This document shows positions 34,885 to 47,905 of a stretch of DNA of 64,000 bases, one piece after another (positions within the stretch are counted from its first letter, which is position 1; each line of letters starts with the position of its first letter). Under the pieces are notes generated by a model. The model saw nothing but the letters and a program-made list of their open reading frames with translations, had not been told where the DNA came from and made no database searches. Position numbers and translations under genes: made by a program. The DNA is from Pipra filicauda (lineage: Eukaryota; Chordata; Aves; Passeriformes; Pipridae): contig NW_024104895.1 in the NCBI RefSeq assembly GCF_003945595.2, forward strand, positions 1 to 64,000, read 5' to 3'.

Positions 34885-36200
34885 GGAGCTGCCTTGCTCC
34901 CAATGCTGAAGAAACAAATACCTTGCTGCTTAAAGATGCCAAGTCTCTGAGCAGTTCTGTTATTCCAAGGTTTTTCTGCATCAGTTCATATCCCCCCTTG
35001 GAGTCTGTTTTGCCCGTGAAGGTGATCAGGAAGTGACCTCTGCCAGCTCTTGGCTCATGAATGAATCCTTGGCTGTTTTTTTTCTTTCCTCTGTCCAGTT
35101 GCAGAGGGGAGTGAGAGAGTGGCTTTTGGGGTCCCTGGCATCCAGGCAGGGCCAACCCACTACACCTGCTGTCTGTGCCCTGTGACTGGACCTGGTGACA
35201 GTGATGGAACGGAGCACGATGATCCTCCCTCCCTTCCCTGGGTGCTGCTGGACAGACCTGGTGTCTGAGCCCAGCGGGAACACCTGATCCCCGTCTGTGC
35301 ACTTGTCCCTTGAGGGGACAGGCATCCCTCTCGTGCCCAATCCTTCAGCCCCTCTGCCACCCACCACCACAGCAATAATTCCTCCCGTCAGACCCCATAG
35401 CCAAACCCCAAAGCCGCCGAGCGCCGGCAGCGCCGGGAGCCAGACCCGGCAAAGGGCTCCTGCCCCTGCGCTCTCCCGGCGGGCGGGAGAAGCCGTGCCT
35501 GGAGCCGCTCGCTTTGCGCTGGGCTCTGCTGCCTCTGCCCCTTCCCACCACCCCACCTGCTTTTGGACAAACCTATTTCTTCATCCTGAAATGGGGGGCC
35601 GGGCGGGATGGTGTTGCCAGGTCTTCCCGGCTCCTTTTGTTTCTCAGCTCTGCCTGGCTCCGGGGCACGGCTCGGCCTTCGGCTCTGCCCGGCTCTTTTT
35701 GGCCTTTGGGTCTCCCTGGTTCCTTCCAGCCCTCAAGAGTTCACAGTGACATCGCTTTTGGGTCCTTTGATATCGGCCCAATGCTGCTCCTCTGTGGCAC
35801 AGCGGGGCCTCCTGGAGCCATGGGGACATTGGGACACTCCAGGGACACATGGAATCAAGGCTGCCCCTTGACCTGCAGGACCTCCTGGTGCCCTGGGGCA
35901 CCTCGGACACTTCTTGGCCTCCTGATGGCAAGGAGGAGCCTGTGACAATGCAGGGCCTCAGGGACCCAAAGGCACCCTGTGACACTGGGGCACCTCGTGG
36001 TTATCGGTCTCTTCTGACAGTTCTGTGCAAACACAGAGAGGCAAAACAGTGGAGCCTGAACGTGTTGATCCAAACTAATCCCATCTCACCTGAAGATGTC
36101 CCTGCTAACAGAGGTCCTGTGTGTTCCCTCTGCTCTCTGGGCACTTGCATCCTTTGAGAGCTGCCCATCACTCTGGTAGCCAAGAGCACAGGGTGGGGGA
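34885..36200. repeat. duplicated block without a recognised gene, copy 1
   Basis: It matches 49,735-50,810 closely. A CpG-rich core at 35,395-35,520 is described separately. Around 35,990-36,200 it joins the CR1 flank also seen upstream of 15,030. No domain or spliced gene was recognised. Confidence 0.55.
35395..35520. promoter_or_regulatory. CpG-rich core, possible promoter remnant
   Basis: About 16 CpG dinucleotides in roughly 115 bp, against sparse CpG around it. The same core is kept at 50,245-50,370. No transcript could be assigned, so a promoter role is inference only. Confidence 0.3.
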
Positions 36201-36214
36201 TCCCCTGGAGGGGG

Positions 36215-36765
36215 AGCAGAGACATCTTTCCAAAATCACCTTGTTCAGAGCCCCATCCAACCAGGCCTCGAATGTTTGCAGGGATGGGGCATCCACCACC
36301 TCCCTGCAAATGTCTTCCTGTGTTTCATTCTCATCATCAGCTGTTTCTTCCTTATCTCTAATTTGAACCTCCCCTCTTATTTGAACTCCCTCACTGCCTG
36401 TCCTATTGTGACAGGCCCTACTGAACCCTTTGCCCACATGTCTCTAAAAAGCTGCCTTGAAGTACTGGAAGGCCCCAAGGAGGTCTCCCCACAGCCTTTT
36501 CTTCTGCAGGCTGAAGAGCCCCCACTCTCTCAGCCTGTCTCCATGCGAGAGGTGCTGCAGCCCTGGGATCCCCTTGGTGGCCTCCTCTGGGAGTGCCCCA
36601 AGAGGTGCGTGTCTTTGCTGTGCTGAGGAGCCCATGGAGCTGCAGGAGATGCCAGGGCTGGCAGGGGAATCCCCCCAAGCCATTGCCATTGCGGGCAGGT
36701 GCGTTGCAGAGAGCCAGAGGAGCCCAGAGCTGGAGGCAGCACTGCAGGGGGGTCTCAGCTGAGCG
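36215..36765 (-). mobile_element. CR1 LINE 3' fragment, gene B unit
   Basis: Near-identical to 15,030-15,600, in the same orientation and position relative to the peptide gene. It was therefore present before the gene unit was duplicated. Confidence 0.85.
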
Positions 36766-37789
36766 GAGCAGAGGGGCAGAACCCCCCTCCCCTGCTGCCC
36801 ACGCTGTGGGATGAGCCCAGGACATGGGGGGTTGTGGGCTGTGAGCTCCCATTGCTGGCTCCCATCCTGCTTTTCATCCCCCACTATCCCCATGGCCTTG
36901 GATGCAGGGCTGCTCTCCATCCCTTCAGCCCCGAGCCTGGCCCTTGAGATCTGGGGGCATTTGACACCCGCTGGCTCCTTTGATCCCCTTTCCCATCCCT
37001 CCCAGAGCACAGGGAAGGACTGAGGGGCCTTGGCTGATTGTCCCTGACCCTCCCCTGCCCCGACACCAAGCTGTGCTCCTTGGGGACGGTGCTTGGACAG
37101 CCCCAGTCAGACCCTGTTTCCCGCTGTGCCCCCAAACCACCGGGTGCCCCAGGGGACATGGGAACACACATGGACATGGGAAGGCACCCGTGGATGTGGG
37201 ACCACACCCACCCAGACAGACACAGAGCATTTGTTTTGCTGCAGGGGTTTATTGATTCTTGCAGGGAAATTGCCAGGGCACCCAGGGGATCAGGGGGGTC
37301 CTCCAGGGATGATCATCTCCTCATGCCGCTGGAGGGGGCCAGGACACGGGTGTCACCACCACTTCCAGTCCTGAAAGACAGAGCCCCAAACGTCACCCCC
37401 GGTGTCCACAGGGACATGGCAGGGGCCTTGTCCCCACCCTGTCTGTCTGCAGGGAGCTGGGGCAGGAGAAGGGAATTGGATGCTGAGATCCATGTGGCCC
37501 CAGAGCCCCTGAGCCCGGGATGCTCTGACACCTCCCCAAGCCCCTCCCTGCCCTCCCGGTGAGCCTGGGGGTCTGCAGAGCCCCCAGTGCAAGGCCAGGC
37601 TTGGGGGCAGCTCTGTCCAGCTGCCCCAGGACACGGAGCAGGGACAGCCCCCTGCGTGTCCCTCTGCTGTCCCCAAGCTCTGCCCACTGCAGAGGGCTCA
37701 GGGACCCCCCAGGGCCCTGCCAGGCTCCTTTGGGGGGGTGAGGAGCCTCCCATATTTCTCACCTGGACATGCAGAGAGGCAGCCGAGCG

Positions 37790-39866
37790 TCACTGGCGCA
37801 TCAGCTCCACCTGGTCAGCCACGGGGGGCTGGGGACAAAGGCAGGGTTAGAGACACACTGGGCTGGTTCTGGGACGAACTGGACTGGACTGGGACACACT
37901 GGGGTGGACTGGGACACACTGGGATTTACTGGGGCACACTGGGCTGGACTGGGACACAGTGGGATGCCGCGGAGGGTGGTGGCCATGAGAGGGGAGGGTC
38001 TGGGCCCAGCAGAACTCGGGGTACCCACCTCAGACCTCTTCACTCGACCGATATCCATGCCTCCCTGGAGAGAGAGTGTGAGGTGTCACTGGTCACTGGG
38101 GTGTCCCCAGGCCCAGGAGGGATGGGGGGACTACATTTCCCCCCATTTCCCACACTGGGGACATCCCAACTCCAAAACTTACCCCAACACATCCACCTCC
38201 TCCTTGTCCCGAGATTGGCTGAGGAAGGAGAGCAAAGGTTTAAGCAGGATTGGCCCCTGTGGGGCTGGGGGAGGGACACGGGTGTCCCCAGACCCCCCAG
38301 TCCATGGTTGGCCCCCGGTCTGAGGGGGAAAATCCCTTCTGCTCCCCCCAGCCCCACTGCACCCAGTTTCCCCCGGGATCCCTGTTCCTGCAGGGCCCAG
38401 GGTGGGGATGGAGACCAGGAGAGCCAGGGGAATTCAGGGCCTGTAGGAGGGTGGGGGGGAGGAGGAGGGGACCCAAAGAGGGTGAACTGGGAGGAATTGG
38501 GGATCCCACAGGATGGACATTGGGGTGTGGAAGGGATGGGACTGTGAGGGACGTGGGTGAGGAGGAAGGGATTCCAGTGGAGGGGACCCAGGGAACGAAG
38601 CAGGGCAGGGGTGGGGCAGGAGAAATGGGGAACGGGAGAAAACTGGAAGGGACTGGGAGGGAGTTTTGGACAAGGGGTTCAAAGAAGGGGATTTCTGGAC
38701 AAGAGTGTTGTGGGCAATGGGAAAGGGGAAGGATTAGAGGAGAAAGAAGGGAAGAAATGGTGTGGGAATGATGCCCTGTGTGTGTGTGGTGGGGTGGACT
38801 GGGGTGTGTGGGAATAGAGTGGGGGCCCTGAGGAAGGGCCTCCCCGGTGCAGACTGGGTTGGACTGGGGAGCACTGGGATGGCCTGGAGGGTGGTGGCCA
38901 CCAGAGGGGAGGGTCTGGGCCCAGCACAATCCCTGGTACCCACCGGGCCGCCGATGATGCCTGCCTGTAGAGAGACAAGGAGACGTCACTGGTCACTGGG
39001 GTGTCCCCAGTGCCAGGAAGGGATGGGGGGCCCAAAGTGCCCCCCACTTCCCACACTGGGTGCCCCCCAACTCCCAGACTTACCTCCCCACATTGGACGC
39101 TGTCGACCTCAATGGGCTGCAGGAGGAGAGCAAAGGCTTGGTTGGGGTTGGCCTTGTGGGGCTGGGGGGGACACGGGTGTCCCCACCCCCTCCAGCCCCG
39201 GCTGCCCCCCGGGCTGAGCGGAGCTCTTTGGGATTGCGGCTCCCAGGCAAGTTGGGGACACCAGTGCAGGGGGAAAGGCAAGGCATTGAGGGCAAAGCCT
39301 GGAGGAAAGGCCCTGGGAAGGGGCCATGGCAGGGCATTTCCCAGTTGGTGCCAGTTCAGCCTGGCCAGGCCTTGTCCCACTTGAGCCCAGGGTGGACCTT
39401 GGGCCTGTTTGTCCTCCTTGGACTCCAGTGGGGCTTGGCCCAGTTCCACCCAGTTTGGGTTGGGCCTTTGCCTTGGCTGGGAAAGAGAGGAGATGGTGGG
39501 GAGATGCCCCAGGGGACCAAGAGGATGGGATGGAGAGGTCCAAAAAGGTGGGATTTGGGGTCAGAAAGAGCAGGAAGCGTTGGGACTGTGCCAGGACGGA
39601 GCCGGGTGCAAGCATCCCGTGAGGAAGCGGAGCTGCAGCAGCAGGAGCTGAATTGTGGGAAGGGGAAGGAGAGAGGGAATTGTGGCCAGAAGAAAGTGGC
39701 CTGGCCCGGGTCTTGGGGTGCTGGGGAGTGCTGGGGGAGCCCCTGGATTGGGAAGGGGCCCACCCCTGAGCCCATGGCCGTGGCATGGGGGCCTCACCTT
39801 GGCATCTGCCGGGGGGCTCAGCAGGATGGTGAAGAGCAGGGCCACGCTGAGCACAGCGACCTTCAT
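37790..39866 (-). CDS. copy B: small secreted peptide (about 77 aa), microexon gene
   Basis: Exons: 39866-39798 (signal peptide, identical to A, C and D), 39116-39084 (PIEVDSVQCGE), 38964-38944 (AGIIGGP), 38218-38183 (PISGQGGGGCVG), 38064-38029 (GGMDIGRVKRSE) and 37828-37790 (PPVADQVELMRQ, TGA). All are phase 0 with consensus GT-AG sites. AATAAA is at 37,248-37,253 (minus) after a UTR exon that begins GACTGGAAGTGG. The predicted mature peptide is about 54 residues with two cysteines about 27 residues apart, a glycine-rich middle and a furin-type R-V-K-R before the last 14 residues. Intron 1 is about 99% identical to that of C over 440 bp, yet the 33-nt exon differs at 15 of 33 positions. The last exon equals that of A. 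Confidence 0.75.
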
Positions 39867-39918
39867 CTTCCTCTGGGCCTGGGCAGCGCTGGCTGAGGCT
39901 GCACAAGGGCAGGAGCAC

Positions 39919-39927
39919 ATTTATCCC
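39919..39927 (-). promoter_or_regulatory. TATA-like box of copy B
   Basis: GGGATAAAT in the same position as in A, C and D. Confidence 0.5.
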
Positions 39928-40407
39928 TGCCGGGACTCCTCCCTGCCCCCTCCCCGAGAGCCCCCGGGGCAAAGCCCGGCTGGGCACAGCCCCCAGCCCT
40001 GGCCACAAGCCCAGCCCTGGCACAGAGTCCATCCCGCCTGCGGCACCCATCCAGCCACCTTCCCCGGCATCCCTCCAGCTTCCTGCACGGGGCAGCTGCC
40101 CCTGGAAGGGCCCAGGCCCCTGGGGGTGCCAAGGGGGTGGGCAGGGAGCTGAAAGCAGCTGCATACCCTGTGGGGACAATCCCACACAACACAATCCATC
40201 CTCCAACAGCCCCCAAAGCCTGATCCACCCATGTCCTCCTGCCCATCCCTTCCCAGAGCTTTCCCTTTGGGACACCCCAGAGCTCTGCCCAGCCCCACAC
40301 CCGTCGTGTCTGAGCACAGTTGTCCCTGTTCCCACTCCAGCTCTTTGGCTGAACGCAGGGCTGGCACTGACCCCCTTCTTGGGGCACCAGGAGCCCGGGA
40401 TCAGGGA

Positions 40408-41280
40408 AACAGGGAGCTGGGAGATAAAGGGGCTGACGGGCAATGGGCACAGGTGGGTGACTGGGCTCTCCAGTCTGGGCAGGCCCTGGGGAGCACTGGG
40501 CAATGCTGGCCCTGGCACACAAGGGCTGGGCCCAGGGAAGTGCTGGGGTGGTGGCAGTGCCCGGCTCCAGCCCATTTGCGGGCACTGCAGCCCACAAGTG
40601 GTGCAGGCCCAGCCACAGCCTCCCCGAGCAGAGCCCAGAGGGGCAGATGCCCTTTGCTGGCCCTGCCCCTGTCCCAGCTGGGCACACCGTGTCCTCCCGC
40701 ATCAGCCGGGCCCCGCTCTGCTCAGCTGGCCCAGGCAGGGGGGGCCAGGCACTGGCAGCCCAGCAGGGCTCTGGCTCCACACTGGGCTGGCCCTGGCACA
40801 CAGCTGCCCCAGTGCCCCTGTCCCCAGGGATGGCCCTGCCCTGCCCTGGGCCCAGCGCTGGCCCTCAGCAGGATGGCACCTTCCCGCCCCACTCTCCCTC
40901 CCTCCCCACCCGCCTCACAGGCCCCTCTGGGCTGGGACCCCCGTGGGCACAGATCAAGGACAGCCACTGAGCGGGGGCTCCCGCCACCTGCCACAGCCTC
41001 AATTCTCCACTCACCTTTGCCCACGTTTCCGCAACACCTTCCATCCTTACGGGCCCCTGACCACACACAAGAGACCATTGTGGGGCAGCTGGGAAAACAT
41101 CTCAGCTCAATGACTTGACTGTTTGCCTTGCATTTTCCCCAGGAGCCGGCAGTGACCTGGAAGATTTTCCTTTTGCCCTTTTCTGCTTCGTGCCTCGTTT
41201 GTTGGATAATTGAGGAACGTTGACTGAGGAGGGGCCCAGGGGAGCTTAAGCTGCTCAGGGGGGGCATTTACAGCCCCTGC
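40408..41280 (+). repeat. left inverted-repeat arm, locus 2
   Basis: Same sequence as 22,658-23,535. Here the arm runs directly on from the upstream flank of gene B with no CRE-like array in between, suggesting this is the older arrangement. Confidence 0.88.
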
Positions 41281-43756
41281 ACCCCAAGGGGATGTGGTTG
41301 CCTCCAGCACAGGGAATTCCATCTCATCCTGGGCACCTCCTCCACTGGCAGTTTGCAAGATCTTTCTCCAAGCCATTCCTGTCCTTCCCTCTCTGCAGGA
41401 GACACCTCCAGAGGCTGAGGACTGCTGCCCCCTTCCCAATCCCGCTGTCTGTGCCCTTATCCCCAGCAAGGAATCCCCAGCTGGACTCCACACCCTCCAA
41501 TTCCTCACTCCTGGCCCCAGTATTCAGCATCTTCCTTAATGATGGAGGCCAAGGGATGGAGGGCACCCTGAGCCCGTGACACTGAGCTGAGTGGGGCAGG
41601 TGACACACCTGAGGGACTGGATGGCATCCAGGGGGACCTGGACAAGCCAGAGAAATGGTCCCAGAGTGTGGAGAGAGAGAGAAGGCTAAAAGTTAACATA
41701 GAACAGGAATTAGAGAGGAAAACCAGCTGCTGCTTCCTGGACAGCAAAGAGACTCCAGCTGCTGCTTCCCAGCTGGGATAAGGTCATGATGCCCCAAAAA
41801 GCTCCCCAGGCACCCAGAAACAATTGTAGCACTTCTCAGTAGAAACCCTCAATGGGAAAAGAACTGGAGGGAGATTTCCACTGAAAATCTGGGATCAACA
41901 GAGGGGTTGAACCTGCCTTCCTCCCCTCAGGGACGCCTGTGCTGGGTGGGAAGTGTCAGCTTTGCGTGTTAGTCACTGCTTGGAAGGACTAGAGCTGGCT
42001 TTTGCTTCCTAATGTAGTTGTGGATTGGTTTGGTGTAGAGGTTGTGCTTTGCTTTGCTTTAACAACAATTTTGACATTGTTCAAAGTGTGGTTTTGCAGC
42101 CAGACCCTGTCCCTGACCACCACGAACCTCTAACCTGTGCCAATTTGTATTAATAAAGAGTGTTATTCCTCAGACTGTTGGAGGGAGTCCTTTATAAAGG
42201 TACTGCTAGTTCTGTTGATGCTGGAGTAACTGGTGGAAATATCCACTGAGGGGTTTTCCTTTGGCTGTGACGTGTCAGTGTCCGAAAAAGGGCACTGGAA
42301 TTCCCCCCACCTCATGGTGGATCTGTTTGGTGGAGGGTTCCTGGGTGGAATATGGGACAGACTAGATGAGACTGCCAGGGTTTTGTTTTTCCCTGGGGCA
42401 CCAGCAGACAAACAAATCTCCAAGAGTCGGGTGAATTCCCCTTCCCCCCGTTTCCTGGCACACACGGGAATCTGCTGAGGTTGGACAAGACCAAGGTGGT
42501 GCAGCCGGGTCAGGGCAACCCCCGGGATCGGTGCAGGCTGGGGGAGGAAGGGATGGAAGAACCTGCTGGGAGAGGGCTCTGGGGGTGCTGGTGGGTGACA
42601 AATGGGACACGAGCCAGCCCGGAAACCCCCCGTGTGCGGGGCTCATCCCGGGGGCAGGGGAGGAGGGGAATGTGCCCCTCTGCTGCCCTCAGGTGAGACC
42701 CCACCTGCAGTGCTGCCTCCAGCTCGGGGGGCCCAGATCAGGAGGAATGGACCTGTTGGAGTGGATCCAGAGGAGGCCACAAAGATGCTCGGAGGGCTGG
42801 AGCCCCTCTGCTCTGGGGACAGGCTGGGACAATTGGGATTGTTCAGCCTGGAGAAGAGAAGGCTCCAGAGAGGCCTTAGAGCCCCTTCCAGTGCCTCGAG
42901 GGGTTCCCAGAGAGCTGCAGAGGGATTTTGGACAAGGAGCTGTAGGGATGGGAGAAGGGGGAATGGCTTCCCACTGACAGAGGGCAGGCTTAGGGGGATA
43001 TTGGGAAAAAAGTTTTCCCTGTGAGGAGGGTGGCCCTGACACAGGTTGGTTGCCCTGAGAAGCTGTGGCTGCCCCTGGATCCCTGGAAGTGTCCAAGGCC
43101 AGGATGGACGGGGCTTGGAGCAACCTGGGCTAGTGGAAGGTGTCCCTGCCCATGGCAGGGGGTGGCATGGGATGAGCTTTAAGTTCCCTTCCCACTCAAA
43201 CCAGTGCATGATTCCAGGATTCTGTGCTGAGACAAGGCCAGTCCCTGTTGTGGGCAGTGACTGTAAACCAGTCCATTATCCCAGTCAAAACCAGGACAAC
43301 AGGACAGACACCTCCTGCTGAGACTGGTGTCCCCTCTCATGCAGCTATTGAGGGACTCTGGGAACCTGAGGGCACCAGGAAATTGGGAAGGGAGACGTAA
43401 ATGTGGGGAGAACAGGGCCCCCTTTTCTCCTCCCCTTTCCCTCTGGGAGTCACCACAACACCTCCCTGCGGGTCACGGCCTGAGGAGAACGGCCAGGCCC
43501 CAAATCCATTTGGAACCAGAGGGTGGGAAAAATCCCAGAGCAGGGACTGCAGGAACAAGAGGAATTTCCCCAGGTGCTCCCAGCCCTGCTCAGGGGGAAG
43601 GAAGGAGACAGTCCAGGGGGGATCAGCTGCACCTCAGGCACCCTGCTCACGTCTCTCGTCCATCTCTCTCTCAAACACCAAACTGGGGACATTTCCCTCT
43701 TCCAATGAGCTGCTGATTCTACACTTCGGATAGTCCAGAGTGGGATCATTGGTGGT
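41281..43756. other. palindrome spacer, locus 2 (inverted relative to locus 1)
   Basis: Reverse complement of 23,536-25,986. A 303-bp stretch (42,163-42,465 against 24,812-25,114) translates identically over all 100 codons, showing that the copies are recent or homogenised. A CR1 fragment is included; no gene recognised. Confidence 0.75.
42460..43195 (+). mobile_element. CR1 LINE 3' fragment
   Basis: Plus-strand counterpart of 24,080-24,830: GGTTGGACAAGACC.. at one end, TTGTTCAGCCTGGAGAAGAG in the middle, and the CCATGGCAGGGGGTGGCATG 3' region. Confidence 0.9.
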
Positions 43757-44631
43757 GAGGGGCTGTAAATGCCTCTTTCTTGAGCAGCTTCACCTCCCCT
43801 GGGCCCCTCCTCAGTCAACGTTCCTCAATTATCCAACAAACGAGGCACGAAGCAGAAAAGGGCAAAAGGAAAATCTTCCAGGTCACTGCCGGCTCCTGGG
43901 GAAAATGCAAGGCAAATAGTCAAGTCATTGAGCTGAGATGTTTTCCCAGCTGCCCCACAATGGTCTCTTGTGTCTGGTCAGGGGCCCGTAAGGATGGAAG
44001 GTGTTGCAGAAATGTGGCCAAAGGTGAGTGGAGAACTGAGGCTGTGGCAGGTGGCGGGAGCCCCCGCTCAGTGGCTGTCCTTGATCTGTGCCCACGGGGG
44101 TCCCAGCCCAGAGGGGCCTGTGAGGCGGGTGGGGAGGGAGGGAGAGTGGGGCGGGAAGGTGCCATCCTGCTGAGGGCCAGCGCTGGGCCCAGGGCAGGGC
44201 AGGGCCATCCCTGGGGACAGGGGCACTGGGGCAGCTGTGTGCCAGGGCCAGCCCAGTGTGGAGCCAGAGCCCTGCTGGGCTGCCAGTGCCTGGCCCCCCC
44301 TGCCTGGGCCAGCTGAGCAGAGCGGGGCCCGGCTGATGCGGGAGGACACGGTGTGCCCAGCTGGGACAGGGGCAGGGCCAGCAAAGGGCATCTGCCCCTC
44401 TGGGCTCTGCTCGGGGAGGCCGTGGCTGGGCCTGCACCACTTGGGGGCTGCAGTGCCCGCAAATGGGCTGGAGCCGGGCACTGCCACCACCCCAGCACTT
44501 CCCTGGGCCCAGCCCTTGTGTGCCAGGGCCAGCATTGCCCAGTGCTCCCCAGGGCCTGCCCAGACTGGAGAGCCCAGTCACCCGCCTGTGCCCATTGCCC
44601 GTCAGCCCCTTTATCTCCCAGCTCCCTGTTT
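43757..44631 (-). repeat. right inverted-repeat arm, locus 2
   Basis: Reverse complement of 40,408-41,280. It ends GCTCCCTGTTTGTATGTGAC, which matches the left edge of locus 1 (TCACATACAAACAGGGAGC at 22,649) better than the right edge of locus 1. Confidence 0.88.
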
Positions 44632-45877
44632 GTATGTGACATCACATCCTTCATATCCTTCCTGTGACATCACATCCTCCTCTGTGACATCACATTGTCC
44701 CTCTGACATCCCAACCTCCTCTGCGACATCACAGCCTCCCCTGTAACATCACATCCTTCCTCTGACATCACATCCTCGTTTCTGAAGTCACATCCTTCCT
44801 GTCAATCTTTTCCTCCCCTGTGACGTACCGTCCTCCCAGTGACGTCACGTCCATCTCTGTGATATCACGTCCTTCTATTTGACATCACATCCTTCCTGTG
44901 ACATCACATCCTCCATTGTGACATCACATCCTTCATATCTTCCCTGTGACATCACATCCTTCTGGTGACATTACATCCTTCATGTCTCCCTGTGACATCA
45001 CATTTTCCTCTGTGACTTCACATCCTCCATTGTGACATCACATCCTTCATATCCTCCCTGTGACATCATATCCTCCCTGTTACATCACATCCTCCTTTGT
45101 GATATCATATCATTCCTGTGACATCACATCCTCCTCTGTGACATTACATCTTTCACATCCTCTTCTATGACCTCACATCCTCCTCTGTGACATCACATCC
45201 TTCACATTCTTGCTACGACATCACATCCTCCCCTGTGACTTCAAGTTCTCCCGGTGACATCACATCCTTCCTGTGTCATCACATCTCTCCTGTGACATCA
45301 CATCCTCCCCAAGACATCACAGCTCCTCTTGTGACATCAAGACGTAACATCTGTTATATGACATTCTCCCTGTGACATCACATTGTCCCTGTGACATCAC
45401 ATCCTCCTCTGTGACATCACATCCTTCACATTCTTGCTATGACATCACATCATCCCTGTGACATCACATCCTCCTCTCTGACATCACATCATTCTCATCC
45501 TTCCTATGATATCACATCATCCCTGTGACATCACATCCTGCTCTGTGACATCACATCGTCCCCTGTGACATCACGTCTTGCTCTGTGACATCACATCCTT
45601 CACAACCTTCCTGCGACATCACCTCCTCCTCTATGACATCACATCCTTCTTGTGTCATCACATCTCTCCTGTGACATCACATCCTCCCCAAGAAACACAG
45701 CTCCTCTTGTGACATCAAGGGTCCCCTATGACGTAACACCTGTTAATATGACATCCTACCTGTGACATCACATTGTCCCTGTGACATCACAGCCTCCTCT
45801 GTGACATCACATCCTCCTCTGTGACGTCACATCCTCATCTGTGACATCACATCCTCCTCTAAGACATCACATCCTTC
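44632..45877 (-). repeat. CRE-like minisatellite, second unit
   Basis: CTGTGACATCACATCCTCCT-type units of about 20 bp, homologous to 26,868-28,680 but shorter, with its own internal rearrangements. Confidence 0.9.
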
Positions 45878-45882
45878 AAGTG

Positions 45883-47204
45883 TGTATTGGGATGAAGCTG
45901 GGATGATATTTTTGGTCTGTGTTTGGCCTTAGCCACCTGCAGAAGTTTGTAGTTCTCCCTGCCAAGTTCATTGATAAAACAGTGAACTTGGCCTTGGAGG
46001 GAGAACTTCTGTATAAACTCTTTTAATTGGTCTCTTGTGATTGGTCAATGGCTCGTCAAGGGCATTTGGAGGAGAAAGTGACGATGAAATGAGGAAGGCT
46101 CTCCCCCAGACTCAACTGGGAAAGACCCCCAGGACTCACTGCGCCGGCGTGAGGGGATTTCCAAAGTTCTCACGCGTGCACAGGAGTGGTGCACTGACAT
46201 AACCAGGGGGCTGGGATTGAGAACCCCTGACGGGGCGGTGCTGGCCACACCTCCCCGGGGCAGGAGTGCTCAATGAACTGTATAAAAGCAGACACGTTTT
46301 CCGTGTGTGGGGCCGGCTCTTCACGAAGGACCAAGTTGCTTTTAGCGGGGACGCCTGCTGGAGTGGGAGCCTGCCAGCCCTCCGGTGTAGCAGTGAATCT
46401 GATGAGAAACTTGTTTAAACATGTCTTAAAATGGCTCTTTGTGGTCCCTTTGCGAACACGTGTTTCTTCTTCCCAACACCCCCCACAGCAACTGTTATCT
46501 CCTATGCAGGAATGTCCTGGGAAGGTGTCCTGAGGTGTCCCATTGGTCCTTGGTAAACCCCTTCCTATTGGCTGTTGACCCTTTACCTGATGGTTTTTTC
46601 TGTGTGACCCTGAACTTGTGATTGGTTCCCCTTTGACCCTCCTAAAAGCTTTATAAACCCCTTCCCAACAATAAACTCTCTCTTGCCTCCTCTCCACGCC
46701 GGTGTGCTGTCTCTGTGCCTGCCATGGAGCCACGTGGGTGCTGGGGGGAGGGGAGGGCACCTCTCCCCTCCAGGCTCGGGGCCTGAAAAACCCTGTCGCT
46801 GGAGTCCCCTTTCCCCGTCCCTCAAGACGTCGGAATGGTTCTTCAGATGGAGAAGGAACTAGAACTGGGCTCCCCCACGTCGTGGATGGGGAAAGGGATC
46901 CAGACTCCGGAACACGCAGCTGCTGCAGAGAGGCTTTAGAGGTGGTTAGAGTGGGTAAGACTTTCTTAGAAGTGACACCTGGGTGAGTAGGGTGTTGCGC
47001 CTCCCTTTTAGGTTCTTTTGGTTCACTTTTCTCCTTCCTAATCCCATTCTCTTGCGGGCCCGTTTTTTCCCTTCTCTCCTGTAAGCCACCTTTCATAATA
47101 AATGGTTACTTTGTTGCCTAGCAACGGTGCCTAGTTTTCCATGTTCCAGAATCTCTGGAACCTGTTTTTCCCCAGTACAGTAACTCTTCCCCCTCCCCGT
47201 TACA
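45883..47204 (+). mobile_element. LTR with nested insertion, second unit
   Basis: 1,322 bp with the same ends (TGTATTGG..GTTACA) and the same AAGTG target duplication (45,878-45,882 and 47,205-47,209) as 28,686-29,973. It is therefore a duplicate of that insertion and not an independent one. Confidence 0.8.
46386..46904 (+). mobile_element. nested LTR-like insertion, second unit
   Basis: 519 bp flanked by CTCCGG (46,380-46,385 and 46,905-46,910). It keeps about 34 bp with extra CCATTGG and CTATTGG boxes (near 46,537-46,572) that are deleted in the 29,189 copy, so it is the more complete version. Confidence 0.7.
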
Positions 47205-47551
47205 AAGTGACATCACATTCATCCTGTGACATCACATCCTCCTCTGTGACATCACATCCCCCCTGTGACATCACATCCTCCTCTGTGACGTCACATCCTT
47301 CCTGTGACATCACATCCTCTCCCATGGCATCACAGCTCTCCTGTGACATCCAATCCTCCTCTTTGATGTCACATCATCCCTGTGACATCACATTCATCAT
47401 ATGACATCGCATCCTTCCTGTGATATCATCCCTCTTACGTCACGTCCTTGTTGTGACATCACATCTTTCCTATGACATCACATCCTTGCCATGGCACCAC
47501 ATCTCCCCTGTGACATCACATCTTCCCCTGTGACATCACATTCATCAGTGT
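47205..47551 (-). repeat. CRE-like minisatellite, tail of second unit
   Basis: Same motif as 32,397-32,848. The solo LTR found at 31,109 in the first unit is absent here. Confidence 0.85.
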
Positions 47552-47905
47552 GGGGACTGGGGGGAACTGAGGGGCACTGAGAGGGACTGGGGGGGACTGG
47601 GGGGACTGGGAGGGATTGGGAGGGACCGGGAAGTGACTGGAAGGGACTGGGTGGGACTAGGGAGAACTGGGGGGGACTGGGATGGACTGGGAGGGATGAA
47701 GAGGGACTGAGGGGAACTGGGAGGGCCTGGGGGGAGATTGGGAAGGACTGGGGCGGACTGGGAAGGGAACGAGTGGGCCAAACTGGGAGGACCCGTGTTT
47801 GACTGGGAGGGGACTGGGAGCAATTGGGGGGCATGGGGAGGGACTGGGGGGGCACTGGATGGGACTGGGAGGCACTGGGAGGAACTAGGAGGGCAATGAG
47901 AGAGC
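47552..47905 (+). repeat. GGGACTGG-type minisatellite, uninterrupted
   Basis: Units of about 10-11 bp, homologous to 32,849-33,700 without the LTR-like insertion. Confidence 0.8.

Noticed and set aside
46170..47096. 308-aa minus-strand frame
   Set aside because: It runs antisense through an LTR and its nested LTR-like insert, and the corresponding frame is broken in the 28,686 copy.
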